Origin: Trichoplax adhaerens
Taxonomy: Eukaryota; Placozoa; Uniplacotomia; Trichoplacea; Trichoplacidae
Length of the DNA stretch: 64,000 nt
Reading direction: 5' to 3'
Assembly (NCBI RefSeq): GCF_000150275.1
Contig: NW_002060972.1
Span: forward strand, 128,857-192,856
The translations under genes were made by a program, and so were the position numbers. Position 1 is the first letter of the stretch. Each line of letters begins with the position of its first letter. Shown in pieces: positions 1 through 14,581 of the stretch. The notes beneath the pieces were generated by a model. That model had not been told where the DNA came from. It was given only the letters and a program-made list of their open reading frames with translations, and ran no database searches.

Positions 1-1200
1 AAATTGCATTCTTTGATAGGTACACCACAAGTGTCTGATGCCAGGATCGGCCAAGTACACTGGATATATTCTTATAGCCAATCAATTAATTAGCTAGAAT
101 CCATAGGTACTAATTACGCAGAATTTTCTTAGAAACAAACCTTTTAGAGCGCTTTATTAGCCAAAACATTTGTTGTAATACTTTTAGAGTTTATATTCAT
201 ACCCAACAAGATTGTGCTAGATTTTAAGATATTTCTTTCAATGATTCATCCACATTTTTAAAATGAAGTTATAGTTTCATTTGTTCCTTTGTCTATTGAG
301 TCACGGTTATAAAAGAAGAAAATATTGAACATTTTACTGCTGCATGTAAAATTTTTGGCATTTAAAACTTGAATTTCGATTAGAAGACGAAATTTTCTTA
401 TGCACGTAGAGATTATACTGCACTCCTACAAGGCGTATTCAATGAGATATATCTTTAATGTACTAAATACGAGTACATTATATAATGGGAGTATTATGCT
501 AAAAATTCTCATTTTAATCCTATTTACATTAACATACTATTTAGATTTAACGTAATATTATTGCTGCTCAATGATTGCATCAGCTATTTGATACTAGGTT
601 ATTCCATATTAAAATAAGTTAATTGTTACTAATTTATTTGATGATGTAGTAAAGATATAATAGAAGAAATAAGTATAATAATTGCAGGATTTTAACTGTA
701 TCTAATTACAATATCTAGACTGCGTTAAAAAGTAACTATGGCCTACTAATATCAAAAGTGAGAGATTTAAATGTTTATACTAGATTGCTTCCATCTTTAT
801 ACCAAGGCTGGATACCATATTGATTTGATATTCGAAAGAAAGCAAGATCTATTTTCCAGATTAAGAGGCACTGAGTCAGAAATAGTTTTATGACTTAGTT
901 TCTATATTTCATGTGTAATAGCTAAACTTAATCAGTAACGGCAATCAAATCCATTTATAATTACCAAGCTTATACTTGTCTGTTTCATCATTGATAGAAT
1001 TACGCCTGATATAATTATTAATTTGGATGACATCTGAAATCAGATCAGTAGAAAAAGATATTTCTGTGAGTGTATTTTCCGAATTGAACAATAATAGCTA
1101 AGTCCTATTGCAATCTCCGAGTACAATAGAATAAATTCGTGCAACCTAACACCCGGCTCTTGCTTACACTTACGAATTTTATAGACTTGCTCTGAAGCAG
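1..1200. other. Left-edge sequence with no recognised gene
   Basis: AT-rich sequence with stops in all frames and no motif I recognise. It lies directly upstream of the ROCK-like pseudogene exons. If a kinase domain once existed it would be expected on this side, but I see no glycine loop, HRD or DFG signature here. Confidence 0.4.
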
Positions 1201-3809
1201 AGCTGATGGAACTTAAGCAACTAGCTAAAGATTACACAAAGCAATATAATACTTTGGAAAATAAAATTTGTCAGCTGCAGGAAGAAAGGTATCGGGAACC
1301 GGTAATAGACATAGAAAGACCCAATCTTTATCGTTATGAATAATCAGATTTTAACAAACGTATTCTAATATTCACTTTTAGGGATTTCTTATCATCTTAT
1401 TTGGAAAAAGTACTAGCCAAAGTAGATTCCCTGCAATCAGTGTCATCCTCAATTAGAAAACAGCATGCAAGCGCAGAGAAAGAAAAATCTTTGCTAGAAT
1501 TAGAAATTGAAGAAATTAAATCAAAGCATATTGAAGAATTATCAATAAAAGTAACTGTAATAGAAGCGGTGGGAAATATTATGTTTGCAATGATCATTGA
1601 TGGTATTGTAAGTTAAACTACTTGTAACAACAAATTTCATTATTGTACTTTGCATAGGTGGAAGAAAAGTTAAACAAGGCTCACTTGACTATCAATCAAT
1701 TAAAGAACGATAAGTATGAAATGGCGTTACGAATAACACAGCTGAAAGCAGGTAAAAATACAAGCTACATGCCATATAGCAATTCCCAACTCTTGCGAAT
1801 TCGAGTAATGATGTTTTATTAATACAGAGGTAAGATTCGTAGAGGATAGCGAAGAGAATGCTATTTTGTCGAAACAGATAGAAAAATTACGCGAATCACT
1901 TTCAGCAGAACAATTATTAAAAACCCAAGTGAGTCTTGGATAAATCATATTCTCCTCTGTTGTAATTTTTTCAACAACCAGTATTAAATTTTAGGCTGTT
2001 AACAAGTTAGTTGAAACATTAAATTGTAAGTTACCAAATGGATCAAAGGATAAAGAGAAGCAGCATTCTAAACAAGGAGATAAAGTACGTAGAAAACTGA
2101 AAATGAGTCAAGAAAGGGTTAAATTTTTTGTAGACTTTTGCGCTATTCTATCGCACTTAAATCGAATGAAAAGTAATGACCGCAAATATAATATATATCA
2201 GGAAATCAAAAATTATAGTAAGATGGTAGCAAAGCTTCAAGCAGAGGTATCCAAATTGAAGAAAGTAAGTCATCAATATCTAATTTAGCAAATAGTTTCT
2301 CATAATGTATCGGCAATTTCTAGGTAATAAAACTAACTTTTTTGGTCCACAGCAACTAAATAAAGAAATGGAGGAGAAAGCACAATTAAAGGTTTTACAG
2401 GCGATTAGACGTACTTACTAGTTTACGAACCAAATAAATCCAAAGCAATGTTAGTTTTTGCGATACTGTTAATAGATGGATGTCAGCATTAAAGGCGGTG
2501 AAATTGAAAGATTGCAAGCTCAGTTAAAATCGCTTTCAGAAGTTTATACAGATAGATCTGCGGGTAATTTGACTTTTCCGTCGCAAGATAAGAATTTGCT
2601 TGAATCTTTGAAATTATCATCGATAAAGATGTATATAAATTTCTTCTGTTCAGTGGAAAGAGTTGAAGATTGGCTGTCAGTATCCAATGAAAAGGATACT
2701 AAGAAATATGACTGGAAAAAGCAGGTTAATTACTTACGTTTCCAGGTTCTTAATTAATTTTGTTCATCCTGCAAGTAGAAATTGTTCTAAATCGTGCTTC
2801 TCATCTTCGTGAGTAGTAAGTTGCAATTAGTAGTGAGCAAATCTTCTTTTACGCTAGCTTCATGCCAACGATAATTTTTGGTATTAAGGAAATGCCTTTA
2901 AATTGAATAGTTTCTTTACTCACTATAGGAGTTGAATGAAATAAAATTAATTTTAGATATGAATTTTCAGTAAACTTTTACAAGTTCGACCTGTAAGCCT
3001 AAGCGATATTAGTAATAAGGACAGCGTAGGCAAATCTTGTATTTTTTAAATATTATATATTGGCAAAAGGCGATCACTATAGAGCTGATGCAGTAAATAA
3101 TTCACCCACGGTTAATGTAAGATCTGATTCCTTATAAGATGCTACTGAGCCTATTTTCTACAACGGTAGCATTGGAATGACGAAGTAAAATTATTTTAAT
3201 ATTTTCAATTATCAGCCAAAAATTTATTTCCTTCGCTCGATTAGCATAGCAGATTTTGCACTTTCCTAATCTATTGTACCGTACAGTATAAAAATAAACT
3301 AAGGCTATGTGACATTAGCCTGCGTGAGATGCATGATTAAGATTATTTAGCGTTTTCGATAAAGTCTTGCAATGAAATTTAATATCAACAATTACTTAAT
3401 CGTTAGATTTGATCAAAGTGTAATACTCTGTGGAATACTGTATGACAGCCCATTAATTTTGAAGTGATAGTTTGTCTTCTAATATGTAGACGTTATTGAT
3501 TAATATGTTTGAAAGTTGGAGCTTACCATACTGCTTTCAAAAACAGAATGCCATGCTAAAAGACATAAGAAACACGTAGATAAGCAAAAGCAAGTTATAG
3601 AAATGTGTCGTGGTGAGTTGAAAGAGTTGATCAAATTTTCTTCTTGAATATGTTAGGAATTTATGATCTAATTATTTTGAATAGTAACAAATGATACAGA
3701 GGTTGTAAGAAAACTATTAATTTTGGCTGAGTCTGCAGAAGAACAAAACAACAGGTTTTTCTCTATTTCTAAAAGAATGATTCAATGGCTCAGAAGCCTC
3801 TTTGATTGA
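1201..3809 (+). pseudogene. Rho-associated protein kinase (ROCK-like) C-terminal pseudogene
   Basis: ROCK is a cytoplasmic serine/threonine kinase controlled by RhoA. Only the part C-terminal to the kinase is visible. Exon-like pieces, in order: coiled coil (from 1201, LKQLAKDYTKQYNTLE; 1382-1610; 1659-1752), a Rho-binding segment across an intron (LLKTQ near 1915, AVNKLVETLN near 1995), more coiled coil (2190-2264, 2352-2390, 2476-2560), then the start of the PH domain near 2655 (VEDWLSVSNEKDTKKYDWKKQ, compare the family's EGWLSVPN...GWKKQ). PH continues at 2965-3075 (LLQVRPVSLSDI) but in another frame, and the codon matching Q of the conserved FQILY is TAA at 3047-3049. A C1/PH linker (CHAKRHKKHVDK, 3550-3611) and the last PH helix (KLLILAESAEEQNN, 3710-3755) follow. 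The order matches ROCK exactly; the frameshift, stop and absent kinase domain indicate a pseudogene. Confidence 0.82.
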
Positions 3810-6544
3810 AAATTCTTGCATACTTAATATTTTCTTGCACAGCCTCAGATTAAAGCTAATAAAAGCGTCCAGTATATATAATATGGCTCGTAATGTAGCC
3901 GATCATGATTACTTTTAATGAATACTTTACATGTACGCAAGATATTCTGGTTTAATATTCCTAACTGCCTGGAAGAGAATATCTTATATTATAATTTATC
4001 ATAGATTAAGCATCAAATGACAAGTTTATTGAAGCAAATGAAATTGCTAAATACATATTTTAAAAAGCCTTTCTTACTTTTATTATTGCCAGGCCTTTAA
4101 ATATTCTAGTAAAAAATCGATATACACTACTAAGGAAATCTTTAAAATGTGTATTTCGATGTCTCTAATAGTTCAGTTATAAATCACGATATCCTAAAGT
4201 AAGCAGAATTATTAATGCTACAACCATTGTAACTAACGAGGCATGAGATAGAAAAATCTGTCTTACTTCTAACTTTAAAGATCGAACACACAAGAATTTA
4301 CTTAGTATTTATAGGTGACTTAGAATGCCAATACTTACGGTAAGAATTAGCTAGAAAAATAAATTCAATGTCTATTCTCAATATGCTAAAATTTGGGTTA
4401 TAAAGCTTTCGTTGTTTTACAGCTTATACGCGCATCTAGCCTACTGATGTTATAGTTTCCTGATTATAGTTTGTTAACGTTGACATAGCTCAAAATTTTA
4501 AAGGATTCAAGTGAGTAACGTCTTAAAGTATATGGCACATCACACTTCGAAAACGGCATAAATAAATAAAGAATCCTCATAACTTTTAGTTCTATTTCGG
4601 TACGGAAGTATCCTAGAGGAAGTATGTTACATGTGATCATAATAACTAATGTAGTCTTCAACAGCACTGTTAATACGAGAATCTAAAATCGATATCATGC
4701 AAAACTCAAACAACGAAATGGACAAGATGTAGCTCAAGTTCTTCCAATATTAATTAGTAAAATACATTAAATGCTTATACGCCTAGCGTAACAAGTATAA
4801 CCAGCTTCCGTAATCATTGGTCGCAGTATATACTCTTGCTTTTCTCATGCTAACCAGTAATGTATATTAAACATTCGTGTACCTACTGTACGAAGCTTGA
4901 CCAGCTTCCGTTATCACTGCTGACGGTAGATACTGTATAGTTTACAGCTTGCATGATAGCAGCTTCAACTACTTTCCGTCCGTCTCCTTTTGATGAAAGA
5001 ATATGCAGTATTTGGAGTTTTCAGAAGCGAATAAAGTTTGTTTCATCGATACTGGTTATATTTGTGCTTGAACATTACCTGCATCCATTAGCATGCCTTA
5101 TCAAGAACATTATTACAACATTATACTGTTATGTCTGCAATGGTATTGTTGTAAATCATATATTATAGCTTCTATATTCGGATAGTGTTTCAATTTGGTT
5201 AAAAAAATGAAGATAAGAAGATCGAAGAAAACAATATAGCATGGATTTTGATTTCTGTTAAACCCCTACTTAATAGCATAAATAACTCATTTACTAAAAT
5301 TACTAGGTGCTATCTAGTTATCTTCAGTCTAGTAAACTGTCTTGCATAATTATTATTACAATAGCACCTGTTGTACTATTGCTTTTTGGATAAGTAAATT
5401 TATATTATAATTAATTATTGGTGTGGCAGACTACTTCCTAACAATTTTGTAGATCAATTTGAAGCATCTATAATTTTATTGCCTTCACAGATTATTAACA
5501 AATCAGCTCTAAGATCTAGATAGAATATTAACTATCATAGCTAAATTCCTTAAGAACTACCCTTCTAAAAGGTACACAGTTAGTTATTGTACGGTAGTGA
5601 AACCTCGTTTGCTACTGCACCTTAAAACTGACCATAAACGAAGAATTTACACTATTAATATTTGCTCCGTAATACTAAATTATCATGATTGATCTCGTAC
5701 ACTAAATTATGATACTGTAAATTTTACAAGTAGTCATTTTGTAATAAAATAGTGCTCTATTTCGCTATTTGTAAAATAAAGATTTTAAAATTGTAAGTTA
5801 TTACACTCATATAAACTAGTCAGGTAAGAATTGGAGGTGCTAATAATAGTGCAAATATCATGCTTATACCTACAATGTCGAAGTAGAATTATTAACATTG
5901 GTATTATTAGTACATCATTACTAGGCTTTGATTAAACATTCACCATTTCAAAAGTACATAAGCCAGTAAATTAAAATGCGGGAAGAGAATGATGCCAATA
6001 CAGCTATCGATGTCAATGCAAGTGGCGATAACATTTGTTGCTCGACATCTATAAAATAAAACTACGGCTTTAGTGGTAAGGAGGATGATTATCATAATGA
6101 TTGACAATGTTAAGAGCTCCATTTTCGCCATTAATTTTTTCCGTATTGAATTAAATTTACTTTAGAAAATGCTAGACAGATGGCATAAAGCGATATTCCT
6201 ACTCTAAATATATCATTTGGCTACAAATAATGATAAATTAACATAAACATCTTTAATAGGACTAATCGTACCTATTTCTGATTCATTCTTATAAATTGAA
6301 GAACAACTGTTATGTATTTAAATTGTTACTATTCCATTGTAAGCTTAACTATTAATAAATCGTAACTGTAAAAGTGCAGTAATTACATTGCTTCGATCTA
6401 AAGTTTAGTAATGGCCTCGACAAGAATAAACAAAACCGTATTGCTTAATCTCAAGCAAAAAAAGTTTTAGTACTACATTTGCTGGCTATACCATGGCTAA
6501 GCCATCACATGCTTGCTACAATGACATGATAATTAAAAAATAGT
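3810..6544. other. Intergenic sequence without a supported gene
   Basis: Only short open frames without recognisable motifs. Apart from the two-copy tandem repeat at 4755-4960 I see no organised structure. Confidence 0.4.
4755..4960. repeat. Two-copy diverged tandem repeat, about 102 bp
   Basis: Two adjacent units share the core accagcttccgt.atca.tg, beginning near 4800 and 4899. Surrounding bases also align (cgcctagcgtaacaag against acctactgtacgaag). The period is about 100 bases and the copies are clearly diverged. Confidence 0.5.
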
Positions 6545-8959
<2,415 letters not shown>

Positions 8960-11584
8960 GACCAATTAGGCTATACACGTAGTATGCGATAATTTAATCT
9001 ACGAGACAAGTTGGATTAATGTGTTTAGATTCCTGTTGTCCGTGTTGTAATGCAGATTAATGTTAGAATTCTCCTTCAAGTTTTGCATCATAATATTGTA
9101 GCTTAAAAAGATAACTCAGTTGGTTTAATTGCAGTAAGTCTTGCCTTTACTGAAGTTATAGTTTAAATGCCATGTTAAATCAATGGATATTTTATTTAGA
9201 TCTAAAAGGAAAGATATCTATTATATCAGTATAGATAAAAGCTTCTAAAAGGTATCGCATTATTCGTATGAAGGAGTATTACGGAGTAACTTTTAAGTAG
9301 CTGTCGTAGTAACATAGATTCCGTAAGATAATCATTATAGGAGTGTATTTATGTACCGCTATCCATGACGTTTTACAAATTCTTAATAGATAACTGCATA
9401 ATTTTATGACATTATCTATAAACTAATAAATAACATTGATATCGATTCACTATAAATTGACTGACTTTTCAATAAAGCTTGGGTTTAGTTATGTCTAAGA
9501 GAGAGTAGCGCTGTTACTGGTCCTCCTGATGATAGGAGATCGTCAGTATTTAGAGTCGTACTGTAGGTTAATGTCAGGGAGGACAAACCTGACAGTAGAC
9601 TTGCGTTGCAATTTCTATAATAGTTTTAACGTTTCCTCATGACAAATTCCGATATTCAACAAGTATGTACTAATTTTACTTGCTTAGGAAAAGAGGGTGA
9701 TTGTCTAATTTCGTTCTATAACGAGCTAAAGATACTAGTACTTAAGTTAATACAGTAAAGGTTGTCTATCTTCTTGGAGTAATAATGTACGGCCGTAAAA
9801 ATTTTATTAACACGATCCGTAATAAGCCCTGCTTCATTCCGAATAATTGGAAAGAAATAGTTGTAGAGAATCTAAGAAAAAAATTGATCGTACCGTCTGT
9901 CTATTAAATTAATTTAATCAATGGAGGTCATAATGGATGGGTTAATATCACTTATTTCCAATCTTGAAAGCCTTGACTTCACATCGAGTTGGAGCGGGTC
10001 GATTTAATTAATATAATGCTCGTAATTATCACTAGATTATTTGTTCAGTATCATGTACAAATTGTCAGTAGTACAGTACAAAAATAACAGCATGATTGCA
10101 AGTTAATTGAAATGATAGTACTCTATATCGCAGTAGCAATATTTCATTAGTTGAATGCCTATCGCAATGCAAAGTTAAGATAAGGCGATGAAAGACGAAA
10201 GCTGTCTTATTTTTTTTAAGTTAAATCAGGTAGATAAAGAATGAAAAGTGATCTTACTTTCCTTATGTTTCTTTGAATTTTCCAACCGATAGATCTTGGC
10301 TTATTACCAGCATTTTCTCGATGTCAGTGAAAGACGCACAAGATAAAATTCTTTAAATTCTCATTCTAGTTTCTGCCTCCTTTAATTTCAAATGTTGTCG
10401 TAGTTATTAACCAAATATTGATCCTGAAATAATTTTACTTAATTGTCATATATTCACATCTATGTAATAGCGTAGACATCTTCATTATTCTTGGAAATGA
10501 TTGAAGCTATCTACAATAATTCTAGCAAATAGTAACATGCCAACAATATATCAGCAGTATGTCTACTACCCGTACAACATAAAGCAAATTCAATTTGAAG
10601 GGAGCCAAGTTATCTAGCATTCCCTACGATATTTCTTGAATATTTCATATTAGCAGAGATATGCATTCGAAATGAATAGTCACTATACTCAGCCGGTTTA
10701 CTTATATATTGTTGATGTTTTACTAACACTGACCGACAGCGATTAACCTCTCACATTCTTTATAATTAATATGCGAATAGCAGGTTACTTCTTTTTTCCA
10801 AGACGCCCGTGTATAGTTTTAAATTTTTATAATACTTGCGATTAAAATTAACTTGTACGAATATTGCGAATAAAGCAAGATTAGCTAAAGCTTCGTTTCA
10901 TAATAAATTTTAGGATATGTATATGATGTGCATCACATCTTTAAGAGATCTGATTATATATTCTATATTCCGTTTCTTTTTTCACTCCATATTTATTTCA
11001 AATTTTAATATGACTAGACTGCCGGTAGTTATTACAATAATTATCAAGATAGAGTTAAAACTTGATGATCTTAGTCAGTAAATGATGATTTACTTTTAAA
11101 CAAAATATGAGCCCTGTATGTTCCATTCAGAGTAGTAATACTGTCATCTGGCAATACAAAATGCCCGATGGTAATCTGGTTATATGAAGGCGACTATGTA
11201 TTAATCCCCTAGTTATGTTACCTGCTATAGATTGGAAGGGAAGTTCAAAACAGAACGTAACCTAATTTGCGGATAGCTGGCTTAGGCCTTGAGTATTCAT
11301 CGATTTTTCACGCTGCATTACCAATAGAGATTTTATCAACGCAGATTTCAGTAAGGAAAATTGAAAAACGAATTCAGCATATTTAAGCAACAGTTTTTAT
11401 AAGAAAGGAAGGTAAGGGAAAGGATAGAATTGACGATGAACACAGCGACTATTTCAAGGTGTTTACTAGCACTACTTGGTAGTAGATCATTTACGTTCTT
11501 TCCGTCATTTTCGCTTTCCATCCTGGCAAATTTTTGATCACTTTTTATTGCATTGCTATAGAACTGGATTAGAGCTCAAAGATG

Positions 11585-12480
11585 AATGACAATTTATTCG
11601 TTAATTAGCTTTCTAGATCTCAAATCTAGACTCTAAATAAATGATCTTCATGCTACTCTATGCAAAAACTGAAACAGATCATCGTCTTGCAACTTTACAA
11701 TATCCAAAAACTGATTGAATGATTTGCTATTGGTTAGATATCATTGATTTAGTAATTAATTATTATAATTATCGAATACAGCAAATATTTTAGGCCCTTT
11801 ATTTAGGCTTCTTGGTAGCGAATTGTTTTCTTGCTTCATAACTTATTATATTTCTGGGCTGGCAAGTTCAAGATCGATCTTCTAAAATTTCTTTAGAATT
11901 GAATTGAAGCTCAGTCACAAACTAGCTTCGTAACAAAGATAACGTAAAACAAATCTCTAAATTACTATAGTCTCCGGGATTCAGTATCCCTTAACTATCT
12001 CACAAGAATTTAGACGCCTTTGATTCTACGTTAAACTCAACTAGACAATTGAGAACTACTTTATTCGACTATCTGACGGGCTTATATACCCTTCTACAGC
12101 AGCTAACATTCATGAGTCATCTTATAAAAATACTTAGGTGAGAACATCTACTAACTAATTTTTCACCGTCGGATTTCAATACGCCCATTCACAGAATCAT
12201 TTCAGTGCACATTACAGCACAGCATTAAATTTACTGTAATACATTTATGATTAGAGTAATTCCTATTGTATGTAACTAGTTGTAATATATTATCACTATA
12301 TTATATTCACCAAATTTAGATAGCTATTTCTTCACGGTAGTTCGTACCGTGACAAGCTCAAATATGATGATAAATATTTGTTGATGAGCATTCTAGATCT
12401 TTAATCTTAACAATCAATAAATCATCGTTATGCTACTGTATGCAGATAATAATTGCATGATCTGTTTTAATTATATATTA
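11585..12480. repeat. Diverged direct repeat pair (11585-11700, 12370-12480)
   Basis: The two stretches share ttctagatct, aataaat.atc.t.atgctact and tatgca in the same order and spacing, about 785 bases apart. No coding potential is evident in either copy. Confidence 0.4.
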
Positions 12481-12499
12481 ATATCATCAAAAGTTATCA

Positions 12500-12900
12500 T
12501 AGACTAGTTTAATCATGATAAAAGCATTAGCAGAATTTTCAAAACTGAACAGATCCATCATAATATCTGCAATTGAATTGAAGATGATATGTTGGAATAT
12601 CCTAGCATATGCGATTATATATACTAGTAATATGGTAAAAGTATGGACCGTCGGTTTAGTATTTTAATTGAAGATATTGAGATATTTTCTCGTATTTATT
12701 TCAGCTAATTTGTCATCTTTTACCAAAATTTTGATTTGTACAACACATTACTCGTACAGTAGGGCAGATTCCTTCATGGCTTACAGCTATGCAGACTTAA
12801 GTTCAATTCAGTTCTCATTAAGGACCGGCTTCCAAGTACTTCTTCATCTATAATGGTTGCGATTACATTTTCTAAACTAAGATCTGATAGATAAGTACTA
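12500..12900 (+). other. Coding-like relic related to 26240-26600
   Basis: The region shares ordered sequence blocks with 26240-26600: ataaaag.attagc.gaa.atttc.aaaac, and acaacacattactcgta followed by ggc.gattc.t. In translation both show THYSY..ADS followed by further similar residues (Y..L.S..FS.R). Frame changes and stops interrupt this copy. The shared protein-level pattern suggests two decayed copies of one gene or mobile element. I do not recognise the family. Confidence 0.35.
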
Positions 12901-13679
12901 AATTGCCTCCAATTTTATTACAATTTACTGGAAAGACTTCAAGAATACCCGCTAATTTTTATAGGTTAGAATACGATTTAAGCTGCAGTCAGGTTATAAT
13001 AGTACATTAGCGTACATGCTAGTATTCGATAATTTATAGTGGATATGAGAAATATCGGTATAGAATGCATCATAGACGGTCTAGAGGAAATGAAGGATAA
13101 ATTTCGAATAATTAATGGAAGATTAACTTAAGATGGTTCAGCAGTAGCCGCTACGAAATCATGACTTTTTCGTATCGCTACAACTAATGTGATCTTTACT
13201 GCAAAAGTTCTCCTAATAATCACTAGAAATGATTCTAACTGCGTTAAGTTGAGTTACAACTAAAATATAACTTTTACCTCTGTTATGAGTGTGTTTACTA
13301 CTATGCCTGACTCAAGGAATATGTTAGGTATCTCAATTACTAGCTTGATTCGTGACGACTATAAGGTTTCAGACTTTAAATAGAATATTACTTTGAATTA
13401 AAACAAAATCATATCAAACTTCCGGTTCTGCAAATGGACCAATTAATATGTTAAATTTTTTTCTTTACTGTATTAAATTGGCATTAAATCAAAAGTCCAT
13501 TTTCTTTGTAAATAAATTAGCATTAAATGAGTGCCGTACATAGCTAAAAATTGTATTGACTGATAAAAAGCAGTGCCAAGTAATGACTCTTTCCTTATAT
13601 CCTACTTTATATCTATAGAGATAACTATCCGAATTAATCTTTCATTATTCATCAAGAAAGTTCCATCGCAAAATGAAGT

Positions 13680-13852
13680 ACTAATGATAAAAATAGAAGT
13701 TTACCATTACATTAATTCGTCTGTCTATTGGTTAGAAACAGGAAGAGCCAACAAACTGGGAGTTATCGTACCGTAAATACGATAAAGTTTCACACAAATA
13801 AAGCTTTGGCAGACTTGGTTGCAGAAATTCAGAAAGCTCTTGAAGAAAGCTA
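13680..13852 (+). other. Short coding-like stretch, unknown
   Basis: Amino-acid patterns such as EEPTNWELSYRKYDKVSH and, in the adjacent frame, NKALADLVAEIQKALEES followed by TAA look like protein rather than random AT-rich DNA. The two pieces are in different frames with no intron between them. If real, this is a broken fragment. Family not recognised. Confidence 0.25.
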
Positions 13853-14581
13853 ATTTCCTTTAGTTAAAATAATTTTGGTCCACTTACCGTAGCATAAGAT
13901 GCTGTAAGGATAGATATACGGGTAATTACTTATGTTATATGATCATAGATAAGACAAATAAGTAAAAGCAAGGATATCTATGGTAAACAAATAGAAAATA
14001 GACGAATGCTCTATCAGTAGAATAAATTAGCTTCCCTTCTCTACTCTGCTATAACTATTAACTAAATTACGAGTATAATACAAGATTAAAATCCATTCCG
14101 CGAATTATAGCAGGTGCTGCAAAAAGAGGGCGTACGAAATCAATGATGTATTATACGATGTCAAAATTAGTTGTTGCATGGCATAGATTACTAGTATCTT
14201 CATTTTTAAGATAGATGAGGTTACGCAAAGAGAATGTTGTGATGAGATTTACTGTCAGCAGTTAGCTACTAGCAGAGCTGATACACTAAGAATAGCGATT
14301 TCTGATATAGGAAATATCTCATCAATTATATTTAAGTTTATATGAATTAAAATTTATCATTTAAAGGCGAAATATTATAAGCAATCATTGTAGCCTAAAA
14401 TCATTATTCATCGGATACTAGTAATAGATAATTATAAAATTTATTTGATATTTACTTTCCTTAGCTTTTTAATACCCGGTGTATTGTATATATATTTACT
14501 CGTATATACTTTTTGAAAGTCTTGCATTAAATTTTTCTTAGACATTATTTCCTGAATCGAAATTGAATAGCATTCCATAAA

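Larger units (their letters stand above)
8960..14581. other. Intergenic region with old repeats
   Basis: No gene supported across 5.6 kb between the E2 gene and the Apaf-1-like gene. It contains a diverged duplicate pair (11585-11700 and 12370-12480, both with a ttctagatct core and atgctact.tatgca), a stretch related to 26240-26600 (see 12500-12900), and a short coding-like stretch at 13680-13852. Confidence 0.4.

Noticed and set aside
1397-1597. Minus-strand frame opposite the ROCK-like coiled coil
   Set aside because: Serine/leucine-rich mirror of a lysine/glutamate coiled coil; a shadow.
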